In this document: one piece after another, positions 19,068 through 29,250 of the stretch
Layout of the letters: each line of letters opens with the position of its first letter
How positions within the stretch are numbered: the stretch's first letter is position 1
Origin: Isotricha intestinalis
Lineage: Eukaryota > Ciliophora > Litostomatea > Vestibuliferida > Isotrichidae
Length of the DNA stretch: 49,932 nucleotides
Reading direction: 5' to 3'
Assembly: GCA_023807065.1 (NCBI GenBank)
Contig: JAJJLU010003576.1
Span: 1 to 49,932, forward strand
The notes under the pieces: generated by a model
Databases searched by the model: none
What the model was told of the DNA's origin: nothing
What the model saw: only the letters and a program-made list of their open reading frames with translations
Made by a program: the position numbers and the translations under genes

Positions 19068-21500
19068 TTAATCTTTATAAATAATATTTCTAAGTTGAAT
19101 AAAATCAACTCTATTTCTTTCATTAATAGAAAGCATTTTAACTAAAATATTATAAAATTCATCACTATAACCTCTTTTTAAAACAGTATTTTTAATAAGA
19201 AAACTTTTAATATTTTCATCTTTTCCATATTTCCTAATATTATTTAAATTTTCTACATTTTTTGTAATAGCATAAACAAAACATAATCCAAGAGAATAAA
19301 CATCACTTTTATAAACATTATGTTTAACATTTGTTACACCTGTTCCAATTAAATTTTTTAATAAAGGACTCATATACATTTCAGTTCCTCTTATATCAAA
19401 AGTTCCATAATCATTTTTTACATAAATACTTTCATCAAAATCTGCTATGCAATAATTTTGATTTTCTAATATTAAAATATTTTGTGGTTTAATATCTCTA
19501 TGTGAAATTTTATTTTCTTGCATATATGATAAGGCATTTACTAAAGAATTTAAAATTGTTCTTAAAGTTTCTTCATCAGATATTATTGTATTATCTTGTA
19601 TTGTTTTATACCAATCACTAGAAGCTAAAGGCATTAATATATATATACTATATGCTGTTGCATCTATCTTTTTTATAACATATTTTAATATTGGAATTAT
19701 ATTATTATATATATTATTATTTGGACATAAAGTTTGGATTATTTCTATTGTTGATTTAAATTTTTTTAAATCTTCTTCACCATCTGCAATTATTTTTTTT
19801 ATTGCATATTTTTTTTTCGTTTTTATTTCTGAAACTAAATATATATTTGCAAAAGAACCACTTCCTATCATACTTATTATTTGATAATCTGACATATTTA
19901 AATCAGATGATATTTTTGTATTATATTCTTTAATGATTTTATAATTCAATGACTTAGTCATTTTTGTAACATCTATATTATTATTAATATTACTATTATT
20001 CAGATTTATATTATTCTTTTTTGAAAATATTAATTCATTAATATTCATTGAGTTATTTACTGGATGAATTGGCTTTTGTTCAATTCTTTGTCTTAATTTT
20101 TGAGTATCTCTTACTACATTTCTATTTAAATTATTTATTGTGCTTTTTTTTGTATATTCATTTGTTTTTTGTCCCATAATAACTGATCCTCTTTTTCTTA
20201 CTAAATTTTTAGGATCTAAAGGAGGAATTTTTTGATAAATTATAGTTGCTTTTTTTTCATTATGATTATCTGAATTATCTTTCTTTTTTATTATTATATT
20301 TTTAAAAATATTATCTGTTGAATGTATTAAATTTAATTTATTGTTTGTATTTATTTTATTTAACGAAAATTTACTAATTGAATTATTTTTATAAAATTGA
20401 ATTTTATGACATTTTTCACATACTAATATATCTTTTAAATTAAAATACCCTTTATATAAATTTCCTCCACAATCACAGTTTTTATTATCATTTTCATTTT
20501 CATCATTTTTACTTTTCATCAATAAAACATATTTTATTTCTTTATTTAATTTTTCAAAATTATTTAAATTATAAACTACAGCATTAATATCATTTGAATA
20601 TTTAATATCACATTTATTACAATATAGATTTCCATTTTTCATATTCATTTCAATTGAATTATTACATGCTTCACATTTTATTATTTCATTTTCAATATTA
20701 TCTTTATGTGTAACAGGAAAAAATTGTTCTTCTTTATAAATAGAATTATACTCTTGAGAAATAAAAACACATTTATCATAATCACAATAACATTCAATAT
20801 TATCTTTTGGATATATTTCTTCACAATATTTACAAATTACATAATTAGAATCTGGGATAATATATATATAATTTTTACAATTATGTTTAGCTGATGAAGA
20901 ACATTTAAAACAATGTTTTTTATAATTGGTTAAAATTGGTAATTTTCTTAATAAAGAAATTGAACTACTTTTTAAATAATAACGAGAATAAATAGTGTTT
21001 TTGATAATATTAGTTTCAAAATATAATTTATCTCTAAATTTATCATGTTGTTTTTGAAGTACAGTTAAAACTTTATTTTCTTTAAATCTATTACCTAGAG
21101 AATTTTCATTAGTATCAATTTTTAATACTTGAAAAGTATCATTTTGGACTTTCCTAAATGATTTAATTGCAATTTGATCCATTTGTTCTTTATTAATTAA
21201 AAATTTTAATATATTAGGTTTAATTTTATCATATTCATAATCAAATAAAAATGAAATTATATCACTGATTGAATTAATATTATTTGAACTTAATGATCTT
21301 CTATGTCCTCTTATTAAATTATCATTAGGATGAAATTTTAATTTTGTATAATCTTTACTTATTGATTTTAACATTGATTTTTTAGAAGCAGATGATGTAT
21401 TTGTTCCTATTGAAGATAAAGAATTTTCTAAAATTTTATTTTTTTGTTTTTCTGAAAATAATATTCTTGATTCATATTTTCTTAAATAATTTGAAGACAT
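19068..21500 (-). CDS. Zinc-ribbon Ser/Thr kinase with DFD instead of DFG
   Basis: 810 residues. Residues about 195-390 contain many CxxC knuckles (CFKC, CKYC, CEAC, CNKC, CDCGG, CEKC), enough for three or four zinc ribbons. A basic low-complexity linker follows, then a C-terminal kinase domain (about 537-808) with IGSGSFANIY, AIKKI, SHRDIKPQNIL near 667 and MSPLLKN in the activation segment. The metal-binding motif is ADFDES rather than DFG: the Asp is kept and the Gly is Asp. The catalytic Lys, HRD and Asp residues are present, so activity is plausible. I recognise no named family; zinc ribbons ahead of a kinase of this kind occur in ciliate kinase expansions. Confidence 0.8.
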   Translation of the reverse strand: MSSNYLRKYESRILFSEKQKNKILENSLSSIGTNTSSASKKSMLKSISKDYTKLKFHPNDNLIRGHRRSLSSNNINSISDIISFLFDYEYDKIKPNILKFLINKEQMDQIAIKSFRKVQNDTFQVLKIDTNENSLGNRFKENKVLTVLQKQHDKFRDKLYFETNIIKNTIYSRYYLKSSSISLLRKLPILTNYKKHCFKCSSSAKHNCKNYIYIIPDSNYVICKYCEEIYPKDNIECYCDYDKCVFISQEYNSIYKEEQFFPVTHKDNIENEIIKCEACNNSIEMNMKNGNLYCNKCDIKYSNDINAVVYNLNNFEKLNKEIKYVLLMKSKNDENENDNKNCDCGGNLYKGYFNLKDILVCEKCHKIQFYKNNSISKFSLNKINTNNKLNLIHSTDNIFKNIIIKKKDNSDNHNEKKATIIYQKIPPLDPKNLVRKRGSVIMGQKTNEYTKKSTINNLNRNVVRDTQKLRQRIEQKPIHPVNNSMNINELIFSKKNNINLNNSNINNNIDVTKMTKSLNYKIIKEYNTKISSDLNMSDYQIISMIGSGSFANIYLVSEIKTKKKYAIKKIIADGEEDLKKFKSTIEIIQTLCPNNNIYNNIIPILKYVIKKIDATAYSIYILMPLASSDWYKTIQDNTIISDEETLRTILNSLVNALSYMQENKISHRDIKPQNILILENQNYCIADFDESIYVKNDYGTFDIRGTEMYMSPLLKNLIGTGVTNVKHNVYKSDVYSLGLCFVYAITKNVENLNNIRKYGKDENIKSFLIKNTVLKRGYSDEFYNILVKMLSINERNRVDFIQLRNIIYKD

Positions 21501-21638
21501 ATTTTTTTAAATATTTTATTATTTTAAATTAAATATTATAAAAGCCAAATAAATTTTTTTGTTTAAAAGAAATTTAGATATTATTTAAGTTGGTTTAATC
21601 AAATTCAAAAACCAAATGTTTAAATAAAAATATTAAAA

Positions 21639-24600
21639 TTATGAGTTTGATAATTTTTCTATATCAAATAACCCTTTACTTGAAATTCTAACACCAAATA
21701 AAGTATGCATGACAATCGGATTTTTATCCTTAGAAAATCCAATTTCATAACTTACGTTATTTGTCCCATTGAATGATTTGCTTTTAATTGGGGATTCAAT
21801 CTTATCAATATTACAAATAGATATTGTTTGATGATCACTTTGGTAAATTATTTTAGAAATATTATCTTTAGAACCATATAATTCAACACATTTTGGATGA
21901 TTAAATTTGGATATTTCATGACTTTTAACTTCTTTTCCATTTAAAGTTAATAATCTAAGTGTTCCTTCATGATAACTATTTTTTTTATTGGCAAAAGTGA
22001 TTAAAGAAGGATATGGATAATTAAAAATATGAACAAAACTAGTATTATAACTGTATTTTATTGATTTTAAAATTCTTAAATCAGGAAATGAAAATAGATT
22101 GATACAATAATCTTCTCCTGCAGTTACTAAAATATCTTTTGTTGAATTAACACATAAACTTGAAATTTCTCTATAATGTCCAGATATCTTTTTTACTTCT
22201 TTGAAAACATTGTCTCCATTTATAACAACAGACCCTCCCTGTCTATTTGATGGAGTTTCTTTACAATAATCACTGATAATTATAAATAGAATTATATTTC
22301 CAAAAGTATCACCACATACTAAATAATTATTATTCATATATTGTTCTACTAGTGTCAATGCTGAAATAACATTTTTATCTTTATTAAATATTTCAGTATT
22401 AATTATTAGAGGAATTAAATTACTTGTATGAAAATATATTAAATATCCATCTTGGAGTCCTCCAACAAAACAATACTTTTTATTTTCTGAAAAAACAATA
22501 TTATTTGACAAATAATTAGGAATATCTTTACCATCTCTTCCATAAGTATCAAAATATTTTTGAGTAAAATGAGCATAATAATAATGATATTGTGAATTAT
22601 CTGTTGCAAACCAACCTGTTGTTATTATCTTTAAAGCTATTGCAGAATCAGAGACTATAAATAAACTTTGATCATTATTATATTCCATTCCATAAATTAA
22701 TGTTTTAAGTTTAAAATTAACTGTATCTTTTGTAGAACCTGTAACATCAATAATATTCATTGATTTTGAATTTAATTTTAAACTAATATTTCCTTGAGAT
22801 TTATCATTTGAATCTTTTAAAACTTTTATAGAGTTATATGTCGATGAAATGTTTAATGTTTTTTCAATACCTCCTTCAGGATAAATTTCTGGTAAATAAA
22901 ATAATTCTGGAACATAAAAATTATTATTTGTTGAATAATCTATTTTTTTATTATATGGGAGAACATTAATAATATTTTTATATTCTGACTTTGAATCATC
23001 ATATTGAATATAAGGATAATGATTAACATCCAATGGATTATTAAACATTCCGAAATTATACATTAAAATTTTAGATAATGGAAATTCTATATTATCTGTA
23101 ACTAAAACTTTATAATCATTAGATGTATCCGATTTATTTGGTGTATAATTAAGAAATATTTTTTGTAAAAATGATTTCTTTGCATAAATAACATTATTTT
23201 TATATTGTAATTGTTGTAAATCCTTTACTTTATTTACTAAAGATTCAATTAAAAATTGTTTCATATTTATTTCTTTAAATATAAAAAGGTATTGTTTTTT
23301 ATTATTTAAATAAATACCTATTTTTAAAGTTAAATCACTATTTTCAATATTTTTATTTCTAGAATCTAATGATTGATTTAATTGTTGTTGAATTGTTGTA
23401 CAATAAATAAATAAATCAATGTCATTGATATTAAATTGTATTTCTTTATATTCATCGTTTATTTCAAAACCTTGGAAATAAAAGCATTCATTCTTTAAAA
23501 TAATAACACCAAAAATTTTTCTATTTACTTTTTCACAATAACAAGGGAAAGAAACATCATTTGAAGATTTCAAATAATCTAATATCTTATTATTTGTTTT
23601 ATTACTTGTTCTTTTATTATATTCATCAATATCTCTAATTGTAGAAATAATTGGTCTTTTAAAATCATTACAATAAAAATTTTTAATTTTCTTTATTAAA
23701 TCTTTTTCATTTTTTATTTGCCAAAAATTATTGTTTTCAAACAATGGTTTAACTAATTTTTGATATAGGTTATCTCTTCTAATATCTTTAAATTTATCAT
23801 CCATTTCTAAAATATTTTGATAATCTTGAATAAAATCAACTTCTCTTTGAGGTATTATTTCATGAGAACATCTAATTTCTTCTATAAATTGCTCAATATC
23901 TTCTATTTTTTCTTTATTAATATATTTTATAGGAATATATACTATTTCTTCTTTATCATCATCTTCACAAAATTTCTCTTCTTTAAATCCTTCCTTTTTA
24001 ATTTTGGCTATTCTTCTTTGTTCAATTTGATCTTCTGTTGAATATTCAACATCTAACTTTTTAAAAACTTCTTTGAAAAAATTTTCTTGAATTTTATGAA
24101 GTTTATCTGGTTTTGATTCTCTGAAATTTTTTTCATCTATTTTGGATTTTATTTCTTTTAAAGATAAAGCAATTTCAAACATAATAATATCAGAAATATC
24201 TTTTAATTTATCTAAGAATCCAATAAATAATTGAATAAATTTATTATAGGTTTCAATATAATTATCAATTGATTCACTATCTTTAATTTTTTTCCTTAAG
24301 AAATCAGATATTTTTGCATATAGGTAATTTTTATTAAAAAATAAAGAAACATTTGGCATTTGGTTTTCATTTTGAGATATAATTTTAATAATATTTGTAA
24401 ATGTAGTATTATATAACTCATTTCCTGAATTTTTGGTAATATAATATAAAATTAATAAGAAATCAACTTTATTTTCATCAAATTTATCTAATACTGTTTT
24501 ACCGATTTCATTTGTATTAATATCATTTGAATTATCTGGAACATCTTGATTAAGAACATCAATATTAGAAACAGAATTGAATAATTTATTTTTCCAATCT

Positions 24601-26762
24601 TTTATTAAATTGTTACTGCCTAAAGCATTGAGTGCTTCTTTGTAAGAAACTGCTAATAAGTTTTTCTTAGTTTTTAAACAAAGATAAAAATAAAAATCTA
24701 AAGTTGATTCTACATATTTATCAGTTTCTTTACTTAATAAATACTGAGCAATTGGATTTATAAATTCTGAAGATTTTATTTCCAAATAATCAAATTTTAA
24801 TTTATTTTCAATTAAATCTAAAAATTCCATTTTTAAACAATAATTTGATTCTTTTTGATTTTTTAATTCATCTAAAAAGGTGTTATATAATAGAAATAAA
24901 AATTTAAAATCTTCAATATTTTCACTTGTTGTATTATCATCAGATTTAAATATTCGATCAAGAGAAGAACCATTTAATTCAATTAAATTTTTAGGTGCTT
25001 TTTTCAACTCTACATAAATTTGATTTTTTATACATGGAGGAATATTATTTGCTAACAAATTAAATAAAGATTGTATTATTTCTTCTTTATTATTTTCTTT
25101 ATTTAAATCAATTAATTTCAATAAATTTTGCATTTTTGTAAGAAAATCTCCTTTGACAACAACATTTTTCATTTTATGCTTTTCACAACAAATTTCATTT
25201 CTAGCTTTCATTTCATTGTTGAATAAAGAAATTATATCAATAATTAATCTTTTATTATATTTTCCTTGATTTTGCGTTAAATAATTAATATAATTGTTTA
25301 ATAAATTTTTTTTATCTTTTTCAATAAAATATTTAAATACAATTTTAGGATTAAATACAATCTCAGAATTGATGACATTGGAAATCATTCGATTTAATTG
25401 AAAAGTATCATTTAAATTAATAATACTTTTTAAATCAATGAAAATATTTTCAGGAAATTGTTCGAAAAAATAAGATAAAACGTTAATAAAATCAGTATTG
25501 TTTAATTTATTATTTTTATATAAAGGGAAAATCATTGATACAATTTTATTAATTAAATCGTTGTTATTACATTTTTTAAGTTCTTCAGAATTTTGATATA
25601 AAATTTTTATAGCAGGAAGAATTTCATTTATTCCACCAATAAAATCTATATTTGAAGTATAATTTTTATTTTGATGAACAAATATACCATTTCCTATTGG
25701 AATATTATAATTTCTTGTTCCATCATATAAAATATTAGAATCTTTTTGATAATAATTATAACAATTAAAAGAAAAGAAATAAAAATTATTAACATTAGAT
25801 TCAATTTTATCCATTTGATCAAGGGTTTTTTTAACATTATCAATAATTTCAAAACTATAATTAATTTTTTCTTTAATCATATTCATTTTATCTTCATTAA
25901 AAGGAGATGAAACAAAACCTCCACAAATCGTATAAACTTTTCCAAGAAAACCATTCAATAATTTTAATGTATTTGGAAATTTTTGTTTTGCGACTGAAGG
26001 ATTATATTTTTTATTGTTGTTATTATTATCAAAAACATTAATTTCTACTTTTGAATTTCCTTGCTCATAATTAATATAAATATTAAAAAAATTATCATTA
26101 GAAGGTAAAGGACCAAGTTCTTTATTTTCAACTTTAATTGTTAAATTGGAAGTTAATGCAATAGTTAAAGTCCCTGCTTCAAATAAAATACAATTTTTTT
26201 TTAATTTTTTAAAATAAGTTAAATCTAATGATATAGAAGTAAAGATTCCATAAGGTCTTCTGGGTTGACCAATTAAATTCATTTGAATATTAACTTCTCT
26301 TGAAGGAAAAAAAGAAAAATAATGATTGTTTTTAGATTTATTTATTTGATAAAGAGATTTGACTATTGTAATTATATTTAAAAGAGTGATGTAATTGACA
26401 CTATTTTCATTTAAATATGGAGATAATTCTTTTAAACAATTTTGATAATCTTCTTTTGATAAAGGGAAATGTTTTGTTAAATTACATAAACAATCACAAT
26501 TTATTTCTTTATTGCTTTTTAAAAGCACAGAAACCAAAAAATGAATAAAACCTTTTGATTTTTTGAAAATAAAATTAAGAGCATCACATAAAATATCAAA
26601 GTCTTTAGTAATATTTGATAGATTTTCATATTCTTGTATCAATATATTTCCATTACTTTCAATTGAAGAAGCTATATTAAATAAACATTTCTTTTCTTTT
26701 TCTGAGGGAAATAAAACAGTTATAGAATTATTTAAGTCTTGAAAGAAAGGTGATATTTCCAT
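21639..26762 (-). CDS. BEACH/WD40-type giant scaffold with reduced BEACH domain
   Basis: 1707 residues. Order: helical repeats, a concanavalin-A-like beta domain (about 150-290), long helical repeats, a PH-BEACH-like domain (about 1060-1150, KIFGVIILKNECFYFQGF), a BEACH-tail-like motif (about 1275-1300, FYVPELFYLPEIYPEGG, comparable to ELIPEFFYLPEFL), then WD40 repeats to the end (about 1390-1690; SGHYREISSLCV is clearest). The central BEACH block with the 'NFEYLM..N..AGRSYNDL.QYPVFPW' signature is not visible, so the domain seems shortened or very divergent. BEACH proteins (LYST, LRBA, LvsA type) organise vesicle and lysosome trafficking and contractile vacuole function; this role is inferred. 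Confidence 0.72.
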   Translation of the reverse strand: MEISPFFQDLNNSITVLFPSEKEKKCLFNIASSIESNGNILIQEYENLSNITKDFDILCDALNFIFKKSKGFIHFLVSVLLKSNKEINCDCLCNLTKHFPLSKEDYQNCLKELSPYLNENSVNYITLLNIITIVKSLYQINKSKNNHYFSFFPSREVNIQMNLIGQPRRPYGIFTSISLDLTYFKKLKKNCILFEAGTLTIALTSNLTIKVENKELGPLPSNDNFFNIYINYEQGNSKVEINVFDNNNNNKKYNPSVAKQKFPNTLKLLNGFLGKVYTICGGFVSSPFNEDKMNMIKEKINYSFEIIDNVKKTLDQMDKIESNVNNFYFFSFNCYNYYQKDSNILYDGTRNYNIPIGNGIFVHQNKNYTSNIDFIGGINEILPAIKILYQNSEELKKCNNNDLINKIVSMIFPLYKNNKLNNTDFINVLSYFFEQFPENIFIDLKSIINLNDTFQLNRMISNVINSEIVFNPKIVFKYFIEKDKKNLLNNYINYLTQNQGKYNKRLIIDIISLFNNEMKARNEICCEKHKMKNVVVKGDFLTKMQNLLKLIDLNKENNKEEIIQSLFNLLANNIPPCIKNQIYVELKKAPKNLIELNGSSLDRIFKSDDNTTSENIEDFKFLFLLYNTFLDELKNQKESNYCLKMEFLDLIENKLKFDYLEIKSSEFINPIAQYLLSKETDKYVESTLDFYFYLCLKTKKNLLAVSYKEALNALGSNNLIKDWKNKLFNSVSNIDVLNQDVPDNSNDINTNEIGKTVLDKFDENKVDFLLILYYITKNSGNELYNTTFTNIIKIISQNENQMPNVSLFFNKNYLYAKISDFLRKKIKDSESIDNYIETYNKFIQLFIGFLDKLKDISDIIMFEIALSLKEIKSKIDEKNFRESKPDKLHKIQENFFKEVFKKLDVEYSTEDQIEQRRIAKIKKEGFKEEKFCEDDDKEEIVYIPIKYINKEKIEDIEQFIEEIRCSHEIIPQREVDFIQDYQNILEMDDKFKDIRRDNLYQKLVKPLFENNNFWQIKNEKDLIKKIKNFYCNDFKRPIISTIRDIDEYNKRTSNKTNNKILDYLKSSNDVSFPCYCEKVNRKIFGVIILKNECFYFQGFEINDEYKEIQFNINDIDLFIYCTTIQQQLNQSLDSRNKNIENSDLTLKIGIYLNNKKQYLFIFKEINMKQFLIESLVNKVKDLQQLQYKNNVIYAKKSFLQKIFLNYTPNKSDTSNDYKVLVTDNIEFPLSKILMYNFGMFNNPLDVNHYPYIQYDDSKSEYKNIINVLPYNKKIDYSTNNNFYVPELFYLPEIYPEGGIEKTLNISSTYNSIKVLKDSNDKSQGNISLKLNSKSMNIIDVTGSTKDTVNFKLKTLIYGMEYNNDQSLFIVSDSAIALKIITTGWFATDNSQYHYYYAHFTQKYFDTYGRDGKDIPNYLSNNIVFSENKKYCFVGGLQDGYLIYFHTSNLIPLIINTEIFNKDKNVISALTLVEQYMNNNYLVCGDTFGNIILFIIISDYCKETPSNRQGGSVVINGDNVFKEVKKISGHYREISSLCVNSTKDILVTAGEDYCINLFSFPDLRILKSIKYSYNTSFVHIFNYPYPSLITFANKKNSYHEGTLRLLTLNGKEVKSHEISKFNHPKCVELYGSKDNISKIIYQSDHQTISICNIDKIESPIKSKSFNGTNNVSYEIGFSKDKNPIVMHTLFGVRISSKGLFDIEKLSNS

Positions 26763-27146
26763 TTTTTTAAATTATATAAATATTATTTTCTAAAAAATCT
26801 TTGTCTTTAAAATATATTAATGAATTATTTTAATTATTTTTTTGGAAAAAAAAATATAAAATTGAATTTGATAAAAGTTTTTAACTAATTGAAATAATTT
26901 AATCTTAATTACTTATTGTTAATATTTTAAATAAATTTTTTTTTCATTTATTTTTGTAATTAATTGATGATAAATAAAATCTAATGATAAAAAAATAAAA
27001 TATTTATTATTATATTTAAATCAAAAAGGACTCACTTAACATTTGGAAAAAATTTCAATTTTTTACAATGATTTATCTCACATATAAAAATAACTAATTA
27101 AAAATTAAAAAATTTAATAAATCTCTTTTTTAAAAAAATTAATTTA
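26763..27146. other. Intergenic spacer, 384 bases, divergent promoter region
   Basis: Separates the start of the BEACH-like gene (minus) from the start of the spliced CDPK (plus), so it must hold both promoters. It is nearly all A/T. No specific element recognised. Confidence 0.6.
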
Positions 27147-28894
27147 ATGGGATGTATCCCTCGTAAGCCAAAACTAAAAATAATAGAAGTAAAATTTATA
27201 ATCTTAACAAAAATAATTTATAGAAATCAAAAGATAAAAATCCTTCTGTTAAAATATTTCCAGGATTTTTTATAAAAAGAGGAATAGGAGATCCATATGA
27301 AGAATATGAATTAATGAATTATTTAGGAGAAGGGGGATATGGAAAAGTATATAAAGTAAAACATAAATTAACAGGTCAATATCGAGCAATGAAAATAATA
27401 AAATGTAGATCATCATCAAAAAATCATGAAAAACAAATTTCAAATGAAATAGAAATTTTAAAAAGTTTAGATCATCCAAATATATTAAAAGTTTATGAAT
27501 TTTTTTGTAATCGTAAAACATTTTTTATAATAAATGAATTATGTACTGGAGGTGAATTATTTGATAAAATTATTGAAGTAAAACATTTTAGTGAAAGTGT
27601 TGCTGCTAATATAATGAGACAAATATTTTCTGCTATTGCTTTTTGTCATAGTCAAGGTGTCATTCATAGAGATTTAAAACCAGAAAATATTTTAATTGAA
27701 AGACAATCAGAAAAACATTTAGAATATTTTCATATTAAAATTATTGATTTTGGAACTTGTGAAATATTAAAGAATAATAAAATGTTAAAAGAACAAATTG
27801 GAACTTCTTTCTATATTGCTCCTGATGTTTTAAAAAATGAATATAATGAAAAATGTGATTTATGGTCTTGTGGAGTTATTATGTATATTTTATTATGTGG
27901 TTCTCCTCCTTTTTTTGGTATTAATGAAGAAGAAATATATAGAAAAATATTAACTTGTAATTTTACTTTTAGACATAAAATTTGGAATGAAATATCACAA
28001 GAAGCTAAAGATTTAATTAATAGATTATTAGAATTAGATCCTAAAAAAAGAATAAATGCTAATGATGCTTTAAATCATCCTTGGTTTAAATTATTTAATT
28101 GTGATACAATAAATAACAAGAAATTTAATGAAAAAAATTTAATCAGTATTATTAAAAATATTTATGAATTTAGAGCTGAGCAAAAATTACAACAAGCTAC
28201 TTTAGCTTTTTTAGTACATAATTTATCTTCTCAAGAAGAAATTTTAGAATTAAAAGAAGTTTTTTGTTTTTTTGATAAAAATAATGATGGAAGATTAACT
28301 AAACAAGAATTACATGAAGGTTTAAATAAAATATATAATACTAATAATATAGCATATTCTCTTGATTCAATAATGAAAACAATTGATACTGATAATAATG
28401 GATTTATTGAATTTGAAGAATTTGCAAGAGCTTCAATTGATAAAGAAAAATTATTAACTGAAAAAAATTTAAAAATTGCTTTTGATTTATTTGATAAAGA
28501 TAAAAGTGGTGGAATAAGTTGTAGTGAATTAAAATATATTTTAGGTGATTATAATAATAAAGTTAAAGAAAGTGTTTGGAGAAATATGATAAATGAAATA
28601 GATTTAAATGGTGATGGACAAATTTGTTTTGAAGAATTTAAAACTATGATGAATAATGTTATTATGAAAGATAAAAAAAAGGAAACTTCCAATTTAAATC
28701 TTGATAATTATATTAAAAATTGTAATACATTTCCAAATAATAAAGAAAATAATGAAATCGGTTTTAAGGCAAGATATGATATTAATGATACTTTTAATGA
28801 AAATAGAGCTGCCGTGGTCAGAAAAACTGTTATATTTACTAAGAATAATGGAATTAAGAAAGAAAATAAAGTTTCTTTTTTTCAAAAAAAATAA
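27147..28894 (+). CDS. Calcium-dependent protein kinase with one 35-base intron
   Basis: 570 residues after splicing exon 27147-27188 to exon 27224-28894. A frame opened at 27314 would begin just before the glycine loop and lose the N-terminus. The spliced start is MGCIPRKPKL, giving Gly2 and Cys3 for myristoylation and palmitoylation. The kinase domain (about 43-302) has LGEGGYGKV, HRDLKPEN, DFGTC and an APDVL variant of APE. A junction helix precedes four canonical EF-hands with loops near 364 (DKNNDGRLTKQE), 401 (DTDNNGFIEFEE), 437 (DKDKSGGISCSE) and 473 (DLNGDGQICFEE). A 70-residue variable tail follows. All four sites look calcium-competent, unlike the degenerate EF1 of the paralogue at 8593. 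The Asp in place of Glu in APE is conservative. Confidence 0.93.
27189..27223 (+). other. Spliceosomal intron, 35 bases, phase 0
   Basis: Begins GTAAAAT, ends ATTTATAG, with TTAAC inside that may be the branch region. Its removal joins 14 codons starting MGCIPRK in frame to the CDPK body. The length is not a multiple of three and the segment has no in-frame stop of its own, so retention would shift the frame. Confidence 0.85.
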
Positions 28895-29250
28895 TAATAT
28901 ATATAATGAATATTCAAATGATGATATATATTTTAATTTAAAGAAATTTATTTTATATAATGTACATTTTTTAAATTATTTCATTAAATTTTGATTATGT
29001 AATATTGAAGAGTTAGACTAATTTTTTTAAATCCTCTTTTTATTTATCTTTATAGGTTTATTATTAATGGTAGAAGAGTTAAAATTAGAAGAAAAAAATT
29101 TTGTTGTTTTTTATTTAGTAATATAGTCTAAATAATATAAATATAATTAAATCAAATAAAAATTAACTAAAATATTTCATTTTATAAAAATTGGTTTATA
29201 AAATTATTTAATCTATATTTATCTTTAATGAAAAAAATAAATTAAATTAA
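28895..29250. other. Convergent 3' spacer, 356 bases, nothing recognised
   Basis: Lies between two gene ends (CDPK plus, NEK-like minus). Only A/T-rich 3' sequence is seen. A small frame reading across 28701-28994 is an out-of-frame shadow of the CDPK tail. Confidence 0.6.

Noticed and set aside
28701..28994. 97-codon plus-strand ORF
   Set aside because: Out-of-frame shadow of the CDPK C-terminal tail; low-complexity composition.
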